The position numbers and the translations under genes were made by a program. From NCBI GenBank assembly GCA_903897785.1, contig CAIUCZ010000025.1, positions 1-34,449 on the forward strand: a DNA stretch of 34,449 nucleotides, read 5' to 3'. Within the stretch, counting starts at the first letter, position 1. Every line of letters starts with the position of its first letter. Below the pieces are notes generated by a model. The model ran no database searches and was not told where the DNA came from. It saw nothing but the letters and a program-made list of their open reading frames with translations. Positions 7,466 through 16,912 of the stretch are shown in pieces. The DNA comes from Candidatus Falkowiibacteriota bacterium (GTDB lineage: Bacteria; Patescibacteriota; Patescibacteriia; Patescibacteriales; Patescibacteriaceae).

Positions 7466-9802
7466 CTAGAGTCCCAGCAACGACTGCAAAACATTTTCCA
7501 GCCAGCTTTTTTTCTGAATCTTCATGCCTTTAACCGCCGGCACTGACGAATCGCCTTGCACACTGTCGCCGGCGCCACTGTAATCGGTGGAAATATTAAA
7601 ATGCTGATTGCTGCTTTGGTAACAACTGTTATAGACCGAGACGGACAAATCAATCGGGCCTTTGCCTTTGGCCGGACCGCAAAAATAATCACCGTAAAAT
7701 TCATTACCTTTGACCGCCGGTTCGTCGACCTTGCCGTCGCAAGGCCGAATAATCACCGCTGCTCCGGAAATATCGGGCCGAGGGTCGGTACATTTTTGCG
7801 TTGTGCCATAAGAGACGATGTAGCCCTCGACAATCACTTCATTTTTCTTTTGCGTCACCAAAATTTTAACCTGCGGGCTGGACAGGCCGAACGGCAAGAC
7901 TGATTTGTTATCAAAAACTTTTTTGTCAGGCAATTTTTGATCAGGAATTTTTTGGTCGGGAATTTTTTGATCAGGCACCGGCTGCCAATCTTGTTTGATG
8001 TCATTATTATCCGTGTCTGATTTATCATCTTGATCCGGTTGCTGATTATCAGTCGAAGTGTTGGTGTCATTGACGATAATCGGCTGGTTGGGCAGATTGA
8101 TTTGCACATCCGGCCGCACATTTTGCCGAGTCAAATCCACCACCGAACAATCAGGCGCCGTTTCGGCCACGCCGCTGCAAGCACCGCCCTGATCCAGACG
8201 CACGGCGCGCATCGCTTTAGTCACATTCCAACAAGTATCGCCGTTAACGCCGTATAGTTCATTGCAAGCGCTGTTGACGGCGTCGAACAAATTATTAAAT
8301 GTGGCGTTGTTCGGCAGATAGCGGCTCAAGGCCAGATAAAAAATCTGTTGCACCTTGTCAAAACCGATCGCTCCGACAGTGCAGCTGTCAACCGTGCCGC
8401 CGATTGTCATCAGATAAGCGGCATGGCTGATGACCGTGCTGTTTTGATGCACGCCCTTGTTATCGGCGTTGCCGCAATAAAATTTGTTGCTGTAAAACGA
8501 ATCGGGATTATTGGTGTTGGCCGGTGTCGCCATATCGCGCCACGGCGCGTCACCGGCCGGACCGATCTGCCAAGTCGGCGGAATATTGCCATAATTCAAT
8601 AATCCCTGGCCAAAAATATCGGCATAAGCTTCGTTGATGGCGCCGGATTCGCCTTCATAAGGCAAGGTGGCCGGGCCTTGATATTGGACGATCGAATGAC
8701 CATATTCATGGCCGACAATCGGCAGATTGACGGTGTTCAAACAAAAAAGCGCGCCGTCCACGCCGTTCCATAAAGAATTAGGACAAGTATAACCCGAGGC
8801 GGCCGAAAAATTAAAATTGGCATAACCGTCGGTAAACTTTTTGGGATAAGTGCCGCCGCCGCCCGTGCCGCCGGCGTTGTTGGTGCCGTTCAAACCAAAA
8901 GCGTCTTTGATGTAGCTGTGAAACGAACCGATGGCGCTGTATAGACTGTCAATCTGGCCGTCGTTGCTGACCGCTTGGCCTTCGGCCCGGCCGTTGTTCG
9001 AACCGCTCGGCGCGCCGGACAAATAGCAGGTGCCGGAGACATTATTACAATCATAAACTCGGCGATTGAGTGTGCCGTCAGTCGGGCTGGCGTCCAATTG
9101 ATAAACCAAGGAGCCGTCCGCGGCATTGATAAACAAAGTTTTTAATTGCTGCGCGGCCGCGTTAAAAACATTAACCTGATAAACCAAATAATTTTTGTCT
9201 TCGTTGGCTTGGCTGATGGCCAGCTTGTTAAAAACATAAAGCTGGGGCGCGCCGATAACAGTAAGGCTGGCATTGTTAAAAATATTTTTTGCCAAAATAA
9301 TGGCTTGGGTTTTACTTTTAGCCGCCGATAATCTGGTTTTAGTATTGATGGTTAAGTTGGGCAGCAGATGGCCGGCCGCGGTTTGCACGTTATTGCCTTT
9401 GAGGTGGACTAGCAAGCCGGCGCCATAAACCGGCACGCCGTTGACTTGCTGTTGATAACGAATATGGGTGATGCCTTGATTGTCGGCTTGCACCGAAAAT
9501 TGCGCTAAATTTTTGCCATTTTTCTCCGCGCCAAAAAAAGCGGCGTACTCATTGAGAAATTGTTGGCCGACGGCTTTAGCGCCGCTGACACGCTTGGTCA
9601 AAACCAGCGGCTGGGTGGCCACTTGCAAAGATCGAACGGCGCCGGTGACATTGTCCAGCTGGTAATTGAGCTTTTTTTGCGTCAACGGCGTTAAATTCAA
9701 TTGTAATAACCCGTTGGCGCGAGCAATCGGTGCGGCCAGCCACAAGCCGGCAATTAAAACCAAAAACAAGCCCAAAAAGCCTTTTAGTTTTTTTGTATAC
9801 AT
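7466..9802 (-). CDS. Secreted M4-family (thermolysin-like) zinc metallopeptidase
   Basis: The roughly 778-residue protein starts MYTKKLKGFLGLFLVLIAGL, a signal peptide with an Ala-rich cleavage region near residue 30. The track-style TTG start at 9826 would bury the signal peptide, so the ATG at 9802 is preferred. An FTP/PepSY-type propeptide (about residues 35-230) precedes the catalytic domain. The zinc site is VGHEYGHSIV (HEYGH, about 364-368) and the third ligand is in the GAINEAYADIFG helix. After the M4 domain comes an Asp/Asn/Gln-rich linker with repeats of PDQKI, then a C-terminal domain of about 120 residues with four or more Cys and a basic-amphipathic tail (KKSWLENVLQSLLGL). It should be an extracellular protease activated by propeptide removal. 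It is transcribed divergently from the Cys-rich protein gene. Confidence 0.93.
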   Translation of the reverse strand: MYTKKLKGFLGLFLVLIAGLWLAAPIARANGLLQLNLTPLTQKKLNYQLDNVTGAVRSLQVATQPLVLTKRVSGAKAVGQQFLNEYAAFFGAEKNGKNLAQFSVQADNQGITHIRYQQQVNGVPVYGAGLLVHLKGNNVQTAAGHLLPNLTINTKTRLSAAKSKTQAIILAKNIFNNASLTVIGAPQLYVFNKLAISQANEDKNYLVYQVNVFNAAAQQLKTLFINAADGSLVYQLDASPTDGTLNRRVYDCNNVSGTCYLSGAPSGSNNGRAEGQAVSNDGQIDSLYSAIGSFHSYIKDAFGLNGTNNAGGTGGGGTYPKKFTDGYANFNFSAASGYTCPNSLWNGVDGALFCLNTVNLPIVGHEYGHSIVQYQGPATLPYEGESGAINEAYADIFGQGLLNYGNIPPTWQIGPAGDAPWRDMATPANTNNPDSFYSNKFYCGNADNKGVHQNSTVISHAAYLMTIGGTVDSCTVGAIGFDKVQQIFYLALSRYLPNNATFNNLFDAVNSACNELYGVNGDTCWNVTKAMRAVRLDQGGACSGVAETAPDCSVVDLTRQNVRPDVQINLPNQPIIVNDTNTSTDNQQPDQDDKSDTDNNDIKQDWQPVPDQKIPDQKIPDQKLPDKKVFDNKSVLPFGLSSPQVKILVTQKKNEVIVEGYIVSYGTTQKCTDPRPDISGAAVIIRPCDGKVDEPAVKGNEFYGDYFCGPAKGKGPIDLSVSVYNSCYQSSNQHFNISTDYSGAGDSVQGDSSVPAVKGMKIQKKSWLENVLQSLLGL
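7925..7978 (-). repeat. Short tandem repeat coding for the PDQKI linker
   Basis: Three to four copies of a 15-nt unit (core aattttttgatcagg on the plus strand) code for successive PDQK(I/L) units in the linker of the M4 protease. The copy number could vary by slippage. Confidence 0.7.
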
Positions 9803-9958
9803 ATCTTTTAATATTAATTCCGCCAAAGCGGCGGTAATTTTTATGTTAAAAAATCGGCCGGACGGTTGATATCCGCAGGAAAGAAATTGTTATGGTTAAA
9901 ATGATAACACTTTTTTTGATAAACAACAATCAATATAGCCAATTGATTCGGGATGTAG

Positions 9959-9964
9959 TATAAT
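9959..9964 (+). promoter_or_regulatory. Possible -10 box of the Cys-rich protein gene
   Basis: A consensus TATAAT lies 47 nt upstream of the ATG at 10012, inside the 209-nt divergent region shared with the M4 gene. No good -35 box stands at the right distance. A small GC hairpin (ccgcc..ggcgg, 9830-9844) lies on the M4 side. Confidence 0.35.
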
Positions 9965-10011
9965 ATAAAATTATAATAAGCATTGCTTACAATGCTGCAA
10001 CTTTAAAAAAT

Positions 10012-12393
10012 ATGCTTAAACAAAAAACTTGGTTATTTTTTGCCATGATTTTGGCAACCGTGTTTTTTTTCGCCGGCCGTTGCGTTCAAGCCGACACCTC
10101 GACGCCAAACGGCTGTACGGCCACTCCGGGCAACAATTGGTGCTCGCCCGGTTATTGCGCCATTCAAGCCGCTTGCCCGGCCGATGGCAACAACGGCAAT
10201 TGCAGTCCTCTGCCGTCCCTCGGCTGTTCTTTTGGCACGCAGATGATGAATGGCTGTTCGGTCTGCGTTTTGGATGCCAACGGTAATTACAATGTCAATC
10301 AATCGGCCGGCGCCACGCCGCCGAACAACAGTTGCAGTCCGGTTTCTAATTGCGCCTATGGCACGCAAATAGTTAACGGTTGCCCGACTTGCAATCCGGC
10401 GCCGACCAATCAACCGATCAACCCGACAAATAATCCGACACCGCCGGCCGGTGTCATTATTTTCCCCACCGATCAAACCGCTTGTCTGCATTACAAAGGC
10501 ACCTGGTGCGCCAATGCGACTGTGCCGGGCAGTAATATCAGCGGCACCTGTCTGATGGCCAACATGACTTGCCAAGCCACGCCGCCCAACACCTTTGCTT
10601 GTTGGAATGGCGCCACCCTGCCTGTCAGCGCCAGCGCCAGTTGCCCGATGATGCCGACAAATTCCGCCGCTTGCACTGCCGGCAACGGCCAATGGTGCGC
10701 CGCCAACAATAATCAACCAACCGGTTTCTGCATGAGCCGGTACCTGACTTGTCCGAACAATCTCACCCCGCCGGCCGGTCTGGGCACTTGTCCGGACGGT
10801 ACCAGCTTTGCCACCAGCTTGAGCGGTTGTCCGACTGCCAGTCAAACAATTCAACCGGTTATCCAGCCTCAACCGACACCGGCCACCACAACCATGCCGA
10901 CCACGCCGACAGTCAAACAATGCCCCGACGGTTCCATTGCGCCGATCAACGCCGCTTGCCTAAATCAATTAACTTATGTCGCCTGTCCGGACGGCCACTT
11001 TGTGACCGGCGGTCAAGCTTGCGCCAGCACTTCCAGCCCGATCACCGCTTGCACCAACGCCGGCGGAGTTTGGTGTCCCGGCAGTCAAACGCCCGGCCAG
11101 AATCTAAAAAACGGTTTTTGCAATTTTACCGGTGTCGCCTGCACGTCCGTCACTTTGAATCTCAATCCCGCGCCAACAACCGTTGCCGCGCCTTTGAGCG
11201 CCGGCGAGCAAAGCAAAGGCCGCAATAATTTAACTGCCGCCCAGAATTTACTCAACAATCTCAAGGCGACTTTTACCGCCAACAACGACCCTGCCAATCT
11301 GGCCAAAACCGTTGTTTTGCAAACTCAATTGTCAGCCATCACTTTGCCCCTGGACAGCACCAGTAATGCCAAACTGAATTTGATTTATAGCGAACTGTCC
11401 GTCTTGCAAACAGTCGCTCATAATCCCAAAGCTTCCGCCGCCAGCTTGGACGGCAAAGTGCAAACTCTGGCCATCGCCGATCTAAAAACTTTGGCCGTCC
11501 AATTCAACGATCAACTGATTAAAGCGCAAAAGCAAGCGGCCAGGCTGGTCGGCCAAGGTTTTGTTTTGCCCGCCGGCTTGCGCGCCGAGCTGGCTTCGGC
11601 CCAAACTCTGGCCGCCAGTTTAAAAACCGCCACCGCTTATGCCGCTGCCAAAATCTTGGTCGGGCAATTGCAAACCATGAAGGCTAATCTTGACGACGAC
11701 ATTATTTCATTAAATCAACTGACTCAAGCGGCCGGATTTTATGCCAAGCTGGGCAATGCTATTGCCAAAACCAAAACCGCTTTGACTAACGTGGCCGCGG
11801 CCGCCAAAAAAATCAAGCTTGGCACTGCCGGCGAAAAACAAAATTTGCAGACTGTGCAAACCGCTTATCAGAATCTAAAAACCAATCTTGCCGACGCGGC
11901 CGATCCGTTGGGAGATTTGCAAGCCACAGTGATCGATCCGTTGAATAAACTGAACTATCAAATTGCCGGCCTGGCCGCCATAACGCACTTGGCGTCATCG
12001 TATCAAGCTTATAACCGCCTGGAGCAAACCTATCTGACTTTGAACAACAAAAATCCGGAAGCAACCGTCACCACCCTGTTGTCGCAAGCCGCTGACGATC
12101 TGGCGCAAGTCAAACTTTATCTGCAAGATTCGACCAGTGCCGGCATGGCCGAAATTTTAACCGCTCTGACTGAAATAAATTCTCTTTTTAGCCAAGTCGA
12201 CCTCGCTTTACCAGGCCACGCTCCGGCTTCCGTGCCTCCCCAGTTGCAGCTGCCTACGCCAACCGCCGCTGATCAACTGCCCGCCCTGTCCGATCCGACT
12301 TCGGCCGGCGACAAAGCCGATCAAATCATGATATTCTTTCACTCCGCCAAACCGAGCGCAGTTTTGGGGATTAAGCTTTACCAAGCGCGCTAA
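10012..12393 (+). CDS. Large secreted Cys-rich protein with helical C-terminal half
   Basis: No family is recognised with confidence. The 793-residue protein has a signal peptide (about residues 1-27, ending CVQA). Residues about 28-390 are Cys-rich and modular. Two units have the form CSP-x-C-x-(F/Y)-GTQ-xx-NGC-xx-C. Three units have the form C-x-G-x-WC ... G-x-C ... C (GTWC, GQWC, GVWC). Three units begin CPDG. They are separated by Pro/Thr-rich linkers. The first type resembles antistasin-like spacing, a weak hint only. Residues about 395-760 are Ala/Leu/Lys-rich and helical, probably coiled coil. The protein should be exported and disulfide-bonded. It is divergent from the M4 protease and ends in a strong terminator. 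An adhesin or surface protein is the likeliest role. Confidence 0.85.
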   Translation: MLKQKTWLFFAMILATVFFFAGRCVQADTSTPNGCTATPGNNWCSPGYCAIQAACPADGNNGNCSPLPSLGCSFGTQMMNGCSVCVLDANGNYNVNQSAGATPPNNSCSPVSNCAYGTQIVNGCPTCNPAPTNQPINPTNNPTPPAGVIIFPTDQTACLHYKGTWCANATVPGSNISGTCLMANMTCQATPPNTFACWNGATLPVSASASCPMMPTNSAACTAGNGQWCAANNNQPTGFCMSRYLTCPNNLTPPAGLGTCPDGTSFATSLSGCPTASQTIQPVIQPQPTPATTTMPTTPTVKQCPDGSIAPINAACLNQLTYVACPDGHFVTGGQACASTSSPITACTNAGGVWCPGSQTPGQNLKNGFCNFTGVACTSVTLNLNPAPTTVAAPLSAGEQSKGRNNLTAAQNLLNNLKATFTANNDPANLAKTVVLQTQLSAITLPLDSTSNAKLNLIYSELSVLQTVAHNPKASAASLDGKVQTLAIADLKTLAVQFNDQLIKAQKQAARLVGQGFVLPAGLRAELASAQTLAASLKTATAYAAAKILVGQLQTMKANLDDDIISLNQLTQAAGFYAKLGNAIAKTKTALTNVAAAAKKIKLGTAGEKQNLQTVQTAYQNLKTNLADAADPLGDLQATVIDPLNKLNYQIAGLAAITHLASSYQAYNRLEQTYLTLNNKNPEATVTTLLSQAADDLAQVKLYLQDSTSAGMAEILTALTEINSLFSQVDLALPGHAPASVPPQLQLPTPTAADQLPALSDPTSAGDKADQIMIFFHSAKPSAVLGIKLYQAR

Positions 12394-12405
12394 TCAAACA
12401 AAAAC

Positions 12406-12438
12406 AAAAAGGCTGCGGTGCAACACCGCAGCCTTTTT
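12406..12438. terminator. Strong bidirectional terminator
   Basis: A perfect 15-bp stem (12406-12420 with 12424-12438) has a 3-nt loop, with A-rich and T-rich flanks. It serves the Cys-rich gene (+) and the convergent DUF805 gene (-), whose stop is at 12450. Confidence 0.92.
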
Positions 12439-12449
12439 TTGTTAACTTT

Positions 12450-12848
12450 TTATTTCGCGCCTTTGACGTTGGCGCCATATTTATTCTGTCCCGAGTTACT
12501 ATCGGTCGCCGCCAAAATGATAAACCAGATCCAGCCGATCAACGGCACAAAATTGATCAAAATCCACCAACCGCTCTTGCCGATATCATGCATTCTTCTG
12601 GCACCGACGGCCAAGCTGGGCAATAAAATCGCCAAAGAATAAAGCATGACCACGCCATACAGCACGGAAGAAGCGGGCGAAACGGTATTACTGCCGCCGG
12701 TCAGCGAAGAAACCAGGCTGGCACCCATCAAGGCTTCCAAAACAACAATAACGACGGTGTTGATTAAATAAAATATCCAAAACTCTTTTCTGGCCGACCG
12801 GCCGTTAAAGTCAACATATTTTTTAAAGCAAGTAACGTAATAATTCAT
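12450..12848 (-). CDS. DUF805 family membrane protein
   Basis: The 132-residue protein starts MNYYVTCFKKYVDFNGRSAR, followed by KEFWIFYLINTVV. This is the DUF805 pattern: an N-terminal (Y/F)xxFxGRaxRxEfW motif. Three to four TM segments follow, with the internal signature RRMHDIGKSGWW and a last part FVPLIGWIWFIILAATDS. DUF805 proteins are small inner-membrane proteins of unknown function. Length and motifs are normal. The upstream leader contains a stem-loop at 12882-12914. It shares a bidirectional terminator with the convergent Cys-rich gene. Confidence 0.9.
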   Translation of the reverse strand: MNYYVTCFKKYVDFNGRSARKEFWIFYLINTVVIVVLEALMGASLVSSLTGGSNTVSPASSVLYGVVMLYSLAILLPSLAVGARRMHDIGKSGWWILINFVPLIGWIWFIILAATDSNSGQNKYGANVKGAK

Positions 12849-12881
12849 AATTTTTTAACTTTAAATTATAAGTATGTAGAA

Positions 12882-12914
12882 AATCGCGTCGACCGCGCCT
12901 CAAGGCACGCGATT
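12882..12914 (-). other. Stem-loop in the DUF805 upstream region
   Basis: The 8-bp arms aatcgcgt / acgcgatt enclose a GC-rich inner stem (gcgcc-tcaa-ggc). No T-run follows on the minus strand, so it is probably not a simple terminator. The role is unknown. Confidence 0.4.
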
Positions 12915-12984
12915 ATAAAAGGTGAATTATTTTAAACTAATTGATTTATCTTTATTATACATCAAACGGAACACAACACAAAGC

Positions 12985-13058
12985 ACACAAACATAAAGTT
13001 CGTAAAGTGACTTTAAACTTTATAACTTTTAACTTTTAACCTTCAACTTTGAACTTTA
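12985..13058. repeat. Word-family A repeat 3' of dnaE
   Basis: Repeated words aaagttcgtaaag, aactttataactttt and aacttttaacc lie just after a fossil gene end (13056-13100). They match the repeats at 7403-7451 and 30861-30945. Confidence 0.65.
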
Positions 13059-13100
13059 CAGCCCCAGCCACTGCAAAATCTCTTGCCACCACGTCTTCTT
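13056..13100 (-). pseudogene. Fossil C-terminus resembling the M4 protease tail
   Basis: Between a stop and another stop the minus strand codes KKTWWQEILQWLGL*. The M4 protease ends KKSWLENVLQSLLGL*. Both are followed immediately by word-family A repeats. There is no start codon, so this is a remnant and not a gene. It could be chance, but tail, stop and following repeat all agree. Confidence 0.45.
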
Positions 13101-13117
13101 TCAACTTTCAACTTTTC

Positions 13118-16100
13118 TTACCCGCCGGCCACTGTCACCGCCGCGCCCAGCTGTTGCCGAATCTGCCCGACCAAGGCCGGTTGATAATTTACTTTAAACG
13201 CGGTCTCCACGATTTTTGCCTCCCCGCCTTGATTAATTTTAATATAAACCTTGGCCGAGCCGGGGTTGGCGGCAAAAATTTCTTTGAGCTGGCCCAACAC
13301 TTCGCCGGAAATGCCCTCGCCTTTGATAATCAATTTTAACGGTTCAATGGCTGACGCAGTTGCCGCGGCCGCGCGCACCACATTGTTAGCGTTGCTGTAA
13401 CCGCCGCCAGCATTACTACTGTAAGCTCCGCCACCGCCGCTTTGACCATAACCGCCGTTGCTGTCATCCTTTTTCTTCCACATTTTTCTCGTTTTAACTT
13501 CAATTTTTTTAAACCGATCAATATCCGCACCGACGCTGTCCACATTCAAAGCCACCGCCTTGTTAGCCAGTAATTTTATCTCCCCATCTTTGTCCGATAC
13601 CGTGCCGCCGACCAAGACGACTTTGCCGTCTTGCCAGACGTCCAATGTTTCTTTTAACGTGCCGGGGAAAACCAGCACTTCGGTTTTGCCGATGCCGTCT
13701 TCAATTTTAACAAACAGCATATTATCGTTGCTACGCGTCATAATTTTTTTGATGGCCACAATCACCCCGGCGACATTAACTTGATCGTCATTCAAATGCG
13801 ATTTCAAACCGCCCAAAGGTTTGACGTACGAGCCAAGCGCTTTTTTAAAATCGGCAAACGGATGTTCGGAAATATACAGTCCCAACAATTCTTTTTCCCA
13901 AGCTAATTTTTCTTGCCGCCCGACCGGCGGTGCCGCTTTTAAATTTAAATTGGTGGATGGATTGAAGACGCTGGTCTCACCAAACAGACTGCTTTGTTTA
14001 TTATTCTTGGATGCTTGCGCGTCTTTATGAAAAGCTAACAGCGTTTCTGAATTAGCCAGCAACATCCCCCGCTCGCCAAAACTTTCCAAGGCGCCGGCTT
14101 TGATCAAACTTTCCAAAGATTTTTTATTCAAATCTTTGTCTTCGATGCGCGTCAGCAAATCCGTCAAATCTTTGTATGGCCCATTGGCTTTTCGTTCGCT
14201 GATAATCAAATCGGCAATATGCTGGCCGACATTTTTAATGGCGCGCAAACCAAAGCGAATTACTTTGGAATCAAAATTGGCGTCGACTGCTTGATTAGAC
14301 ATTGTCGCTGGAGTGACGACTGTAAAACTGGAAAACGATTGATTGACATCCGGCGCCTTGACTTCGATGCCCATGTCGCGCGCTTCGTCAATTTCAATGG
14401 CGATGCGATCGCTGTCATTTTGATCGGCAGTCAGCAAGGCGGCCATAAACTCGGTCGGCCAATTGGCTTTGAGATAAGCCGTTTGGTAGGCCACCATGGC
14501 ATAACACGCGGCATGCGACCGATTAAAACCATAGCCGGCAAACGGTTCGATAAAGGAAAAAATCGTTTCCGCCAATTCTGAAGCAATGCCGTTTTGCACA
14601 CAGCCGTCGATAAATTTAATTTTTTGCTCGGAGAGCAACTTGGCAATTTTTTTACCCATGGCCTTGCGCAAGACGTCGGCTTGGCCCATGGTAAAGCCGG
14701 CCAAGGCCCGCGCCATCTGCATCACCTGCTCTTGATAAATCGCCACGCCATAAGTTTTTTCCAAAATCGGTTTTAACTTTTCGTGCAGATAAACCACTTT
14801 TTTGCGGCCATGTTTGCCGTTGATGTAATCGGGAATCCACTCCATCGGACCGGGACGATAAAGCGCGACCATGGCGATTAAATCTTCAAACTGGCTCGGT
14901 TTTAATTCTTTCAAATATCTTTTAATTCCCCCTGATTCAAACTGAAAGACACCGGTTGTCTCGCCCTTGCAAAACAGGTCATAAGATTTTTGGTCATCCA
15001 GCGGAATGTCATTAATATTGATCGTCAAGCCGCGCGTGTTTTTAATAATTTTTAAAGCCGCCTCGATAATCGTCAAATTTTTTAAGCCCAAAAAGTCCAT
15101 TTTCAACAAACCCAAATCCTCGACCGGATGCAAAGAATATTGCGAGACCAGACTTTTATCCGACGAGGAGACATACTGCACCGGCACGTATTCGGTCAGC
15201 GGATCTTTGGTAATCAAAATCCCGCAAGCATGCACCGACGCATGGCGAGCCACGCCTTCCAATTTTATCGCGTAGTTGGTAATCTTGGTGGCCGCCGGAT
15301 CATTGTCGTAAAGATTTTTAAAATCAGCCGACTTTTCAATCGCCTCTTTAATCTTCATGCCAAAAGGCAAAGCTTTGGACAGCTTGTCGCAAAAATCATA
15401 AGGATAATCCAGCACCCGGCCGACATCTTTCAAAGCCGCACGCGCGGCCATCGTCCCAAAAGTAATAATCTGGGCGACATGGTCATAGCCATATTTATCT
15501 TGGACGTATTTAATTACCTCGTCGCGGCGGGTGTCGGAAAAATCCGTATCAATATCCGGCATGCTGATGCGCTCCGGATTTAAAAATCTTTCAAACAGCA
15601 AGTCGTATTTAATCGGGCACAATTCGGTGATGCCGATCAAATAGCAGACAATTGACCCGGCGGCCGAACCGCGGCCCGGGCCGACAAAAATCCCCTGATC
15701 TTTTGACCAGTTGATAAAATCGGCGACAATCAAAAAATATGACGGCCAGCCCATCTTGGCGACGACCTCCAATTCAAAATCCAACCGTTCGCGATAAGCG
15801 GCATCCAGCTCGTCGTAAGTTTTGCCATAACGTTTGACGCACCCGGCCAAAGATAATTCACGCAAGTAGCTATTGCCGTCATGGCCATCGGGCACTTCGA
15901 AATGCGGCAACTGAATTTGTCCCAAGGGAATTTCCAGATTACACAGCTCGGCAATCTTGACGGTATTGGCCAACGCCTCCGGCTGGCCGGCAAACAGCTC
16001 TATCATTTCTCGGCCCGGCCGCAAGGAATAATTGCCGCCCATCATCGACATCCGGTTGGTCTCGCTTTTTTTGCGTTTGTTTTGCAAGCACAATAAAATA

Positions 16101-16762
16101 TCTTGCGCTTCGTCGTCGTCTTTGCGGTTGTAATGCGCGTCGTTGGTGGCGACCAGCGGCAAATTAAGTTCGTACGAAAAATCAATCAAAGCTTGATTGA
16201 CAATCGCCTGCTGGGGTAATTCTTCGTGATGCTGCAGCTCCAAATAATAATGCTCCGGCCCGAACAGTTCGGCGTATTGCAAAATTCTGGTTTTGGCTTT
16301 GGCCAGATTGCCGTTAATAATCAATTGCGGAATCTCGCCCCCGAGGCACGCGCTGCAGCAAATCAAACCGTCTTTATGGGCCACCAGCGTTTCCCAATCA
16401 ATACGCGGTTTATAATAAAAACCTTCCAGGTGGGCGATGGAAGTCAGTTTAATTAAATTTTTATAGCCGGCCAAATTTTTGGCCAGCAAAATTAAGTGAT
16501 GATAATTTTTTTCATCCGGCTTGATAGTCTTGTCCAAGCGCGAGCTCGGGCTGACATAAGCCTCAACCCCGACCAGCGGTTTGATCCCGGCTTTGACACA
16601 TTTTTGAAAAAATTCCACCGCCCCGTACATCACGCCGTGATCGGTCAAGGCAATAGCCGGCGCCCCGTCTTCTTTGGCAAAATTAACCAAGTCGTCAATC
16701 TTATTGACGCCGTCAAGCAAGGAATAATGACTATGCACGTGCAAGTTTACGAAGGAAGTCAT
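13118..16762 (-). CDS. dnaE: DNA polymerase III alpha subunit
   Basis: The 1214-residue replicative polymerase has an N-terminal PHP domain beginning VNLHVHSHYSLLDGV. The catalytic aspartates lie in PDIDTDF (about residues 400-404) and MDFLGL (about 555), matching the three acidic residues of the DnaE active site. GPGRGSAAGSIVCYLIGIT and the finger and thumb regions follow. An HhH region and an OB fold (VNVAGVIVAIKKIMTR) come near residues 990-1060. A Gly/Ser/Asn-rich linker of about 40 residues then leads to a C-terminal domain of about 85 residues (EPLKLIIKGEGISGEVLGQLKEI). The length is normal. It stands alone on the minus strand, followed by word repeats. Confidence 0.97.
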   Translation of the reverse strand: MTSFVNLHVHSHYSLLDGVNKIDDLVNFAKEDGAPAIALTDHGVMYGAVEFFQKCVKAGIKPLVGVEAYVSPSSRLDKTIKPDEKNYHHLILLAKNLAGYKNLIKLTSIAHLEGFYYKPRIDWETLVAHKDGLICCSACLGGEIPQLIINGNLAKAKTRILQYAELFGPEHYYLELQHHEELPQQAIVNQALIDFSYELNLPLVATNDAHYNRKDDDEAQDILLCLQNKRKKSETNRMSMMGGNYSLRPGREMIELFAGQPEALANTVKIAELCNLEIPLGQIQLPHFEVPDGHDGNSYLRELSLAGCVKRYGKTYDELDAAYRERLDFELEVVAKMGWPSYFLIVADFINWSKDQGIFVGPGRGSAAGSIVCYLIGITELCPIKYDLLFERFLNPERISMPDIDTDFSDTRRDEVIKYVQDKYGYDHVAQIITFGTMAARAALKDVGRVLDYPYDFCDKLSKALPFGMKIKEAIEKSADFKNLYDNDPAATKITNYAIKLEGVARHASVHACGILITKDPLTEYVPVQYVSSSDKSLVSQYSLHPVEDLGLLKMDFLGLKNLTIIEAALKIIKNTRGLTININDIPLDDQKSYDLFCKGETTGVFQFESGGIKRYLKELKPSQFEDLIAMVALYRPGPMEWIPDYINGKHGRKKVVYLHEKLKPILEKTYGVAIYQEQVMQMARALAGFTMGQADVLRKAMGKKIAKLLSEQKIKFIDGCVQNGIASELAETIFSFIEPFAGYGFNRSHAACYAMVAYQTAYLKANWPTEFMAALLTADQNDSDRIAIEIDEARDMGIEVKAPDVNQSFSSFTVVTPATMSNQAVDANFDSKVIRFGLRAIKNVGQHIADLIISERKANGPYKDLTDLLTRIEDKDLNKKSLESLIKAGALESFGERGMLLANSETLLAFHKDAQASKNNKQSSLFGETSVFNPSTNLNLKAAPPVGRQEKLAWEKELLGLYISEHPFADFKKALGSYVKPLGGLKSHLNDDQVNVAGVIVAIKKIMTRSNDNMLFVKIEDGIGKTEVLVFPGTLKETLDVWQDGKVVLVGGTVSDKDGEIKLLANKAVALNVDSVGADIDRFKKIEVKTRKMWKKKDDSNGGYGQSGGGGAYSSNAGGGYSNANNVVRAAAATASAIEPLKLIIKGEGISGEVLGQLKEIFAANPGSAKVYIKINQGGEAKIVETAFKVNYQPALVGQIRQQLGAAVTVAGG

Positions 16763-16827
16763 AGGCCATTATCATAACATTTTTAACCGAGCTTGCAAGC
16801 TTGTCAGGAAGAGAAAAAAATGTGGTC

Positions 16828-16896
16828 GTAGAGATGCATTGCATGCGTCTCGAATACAAAAAGAGACGTCCCGACACAATGTCGGGGCGTCTCTAC
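16828..16896. repeat. Nested palindromic repeat, probable terminator
   Basis: Outer ends gtagaga / tctctac enclose two inner hairpins, one around gcattgcatgc and one cccgaca..tgtcggg (16870-16886). This can fold as a three-way structure. It lies 17 nt after the stop of the coiled-coil gene (-) and upstream of dnaE. Confidence 0.65.
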
Positions 16897-16912
16897 CAAA
16901 AAACCCTAATAA

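Noticed and set aside
10033-10920. 295-codon frame antisense to the Cys-rich protein gene
   Set aside because: It is a shadow of a GC-biased gene; the plus-strand frame has a signal peptide, Cys modules and a terminator.
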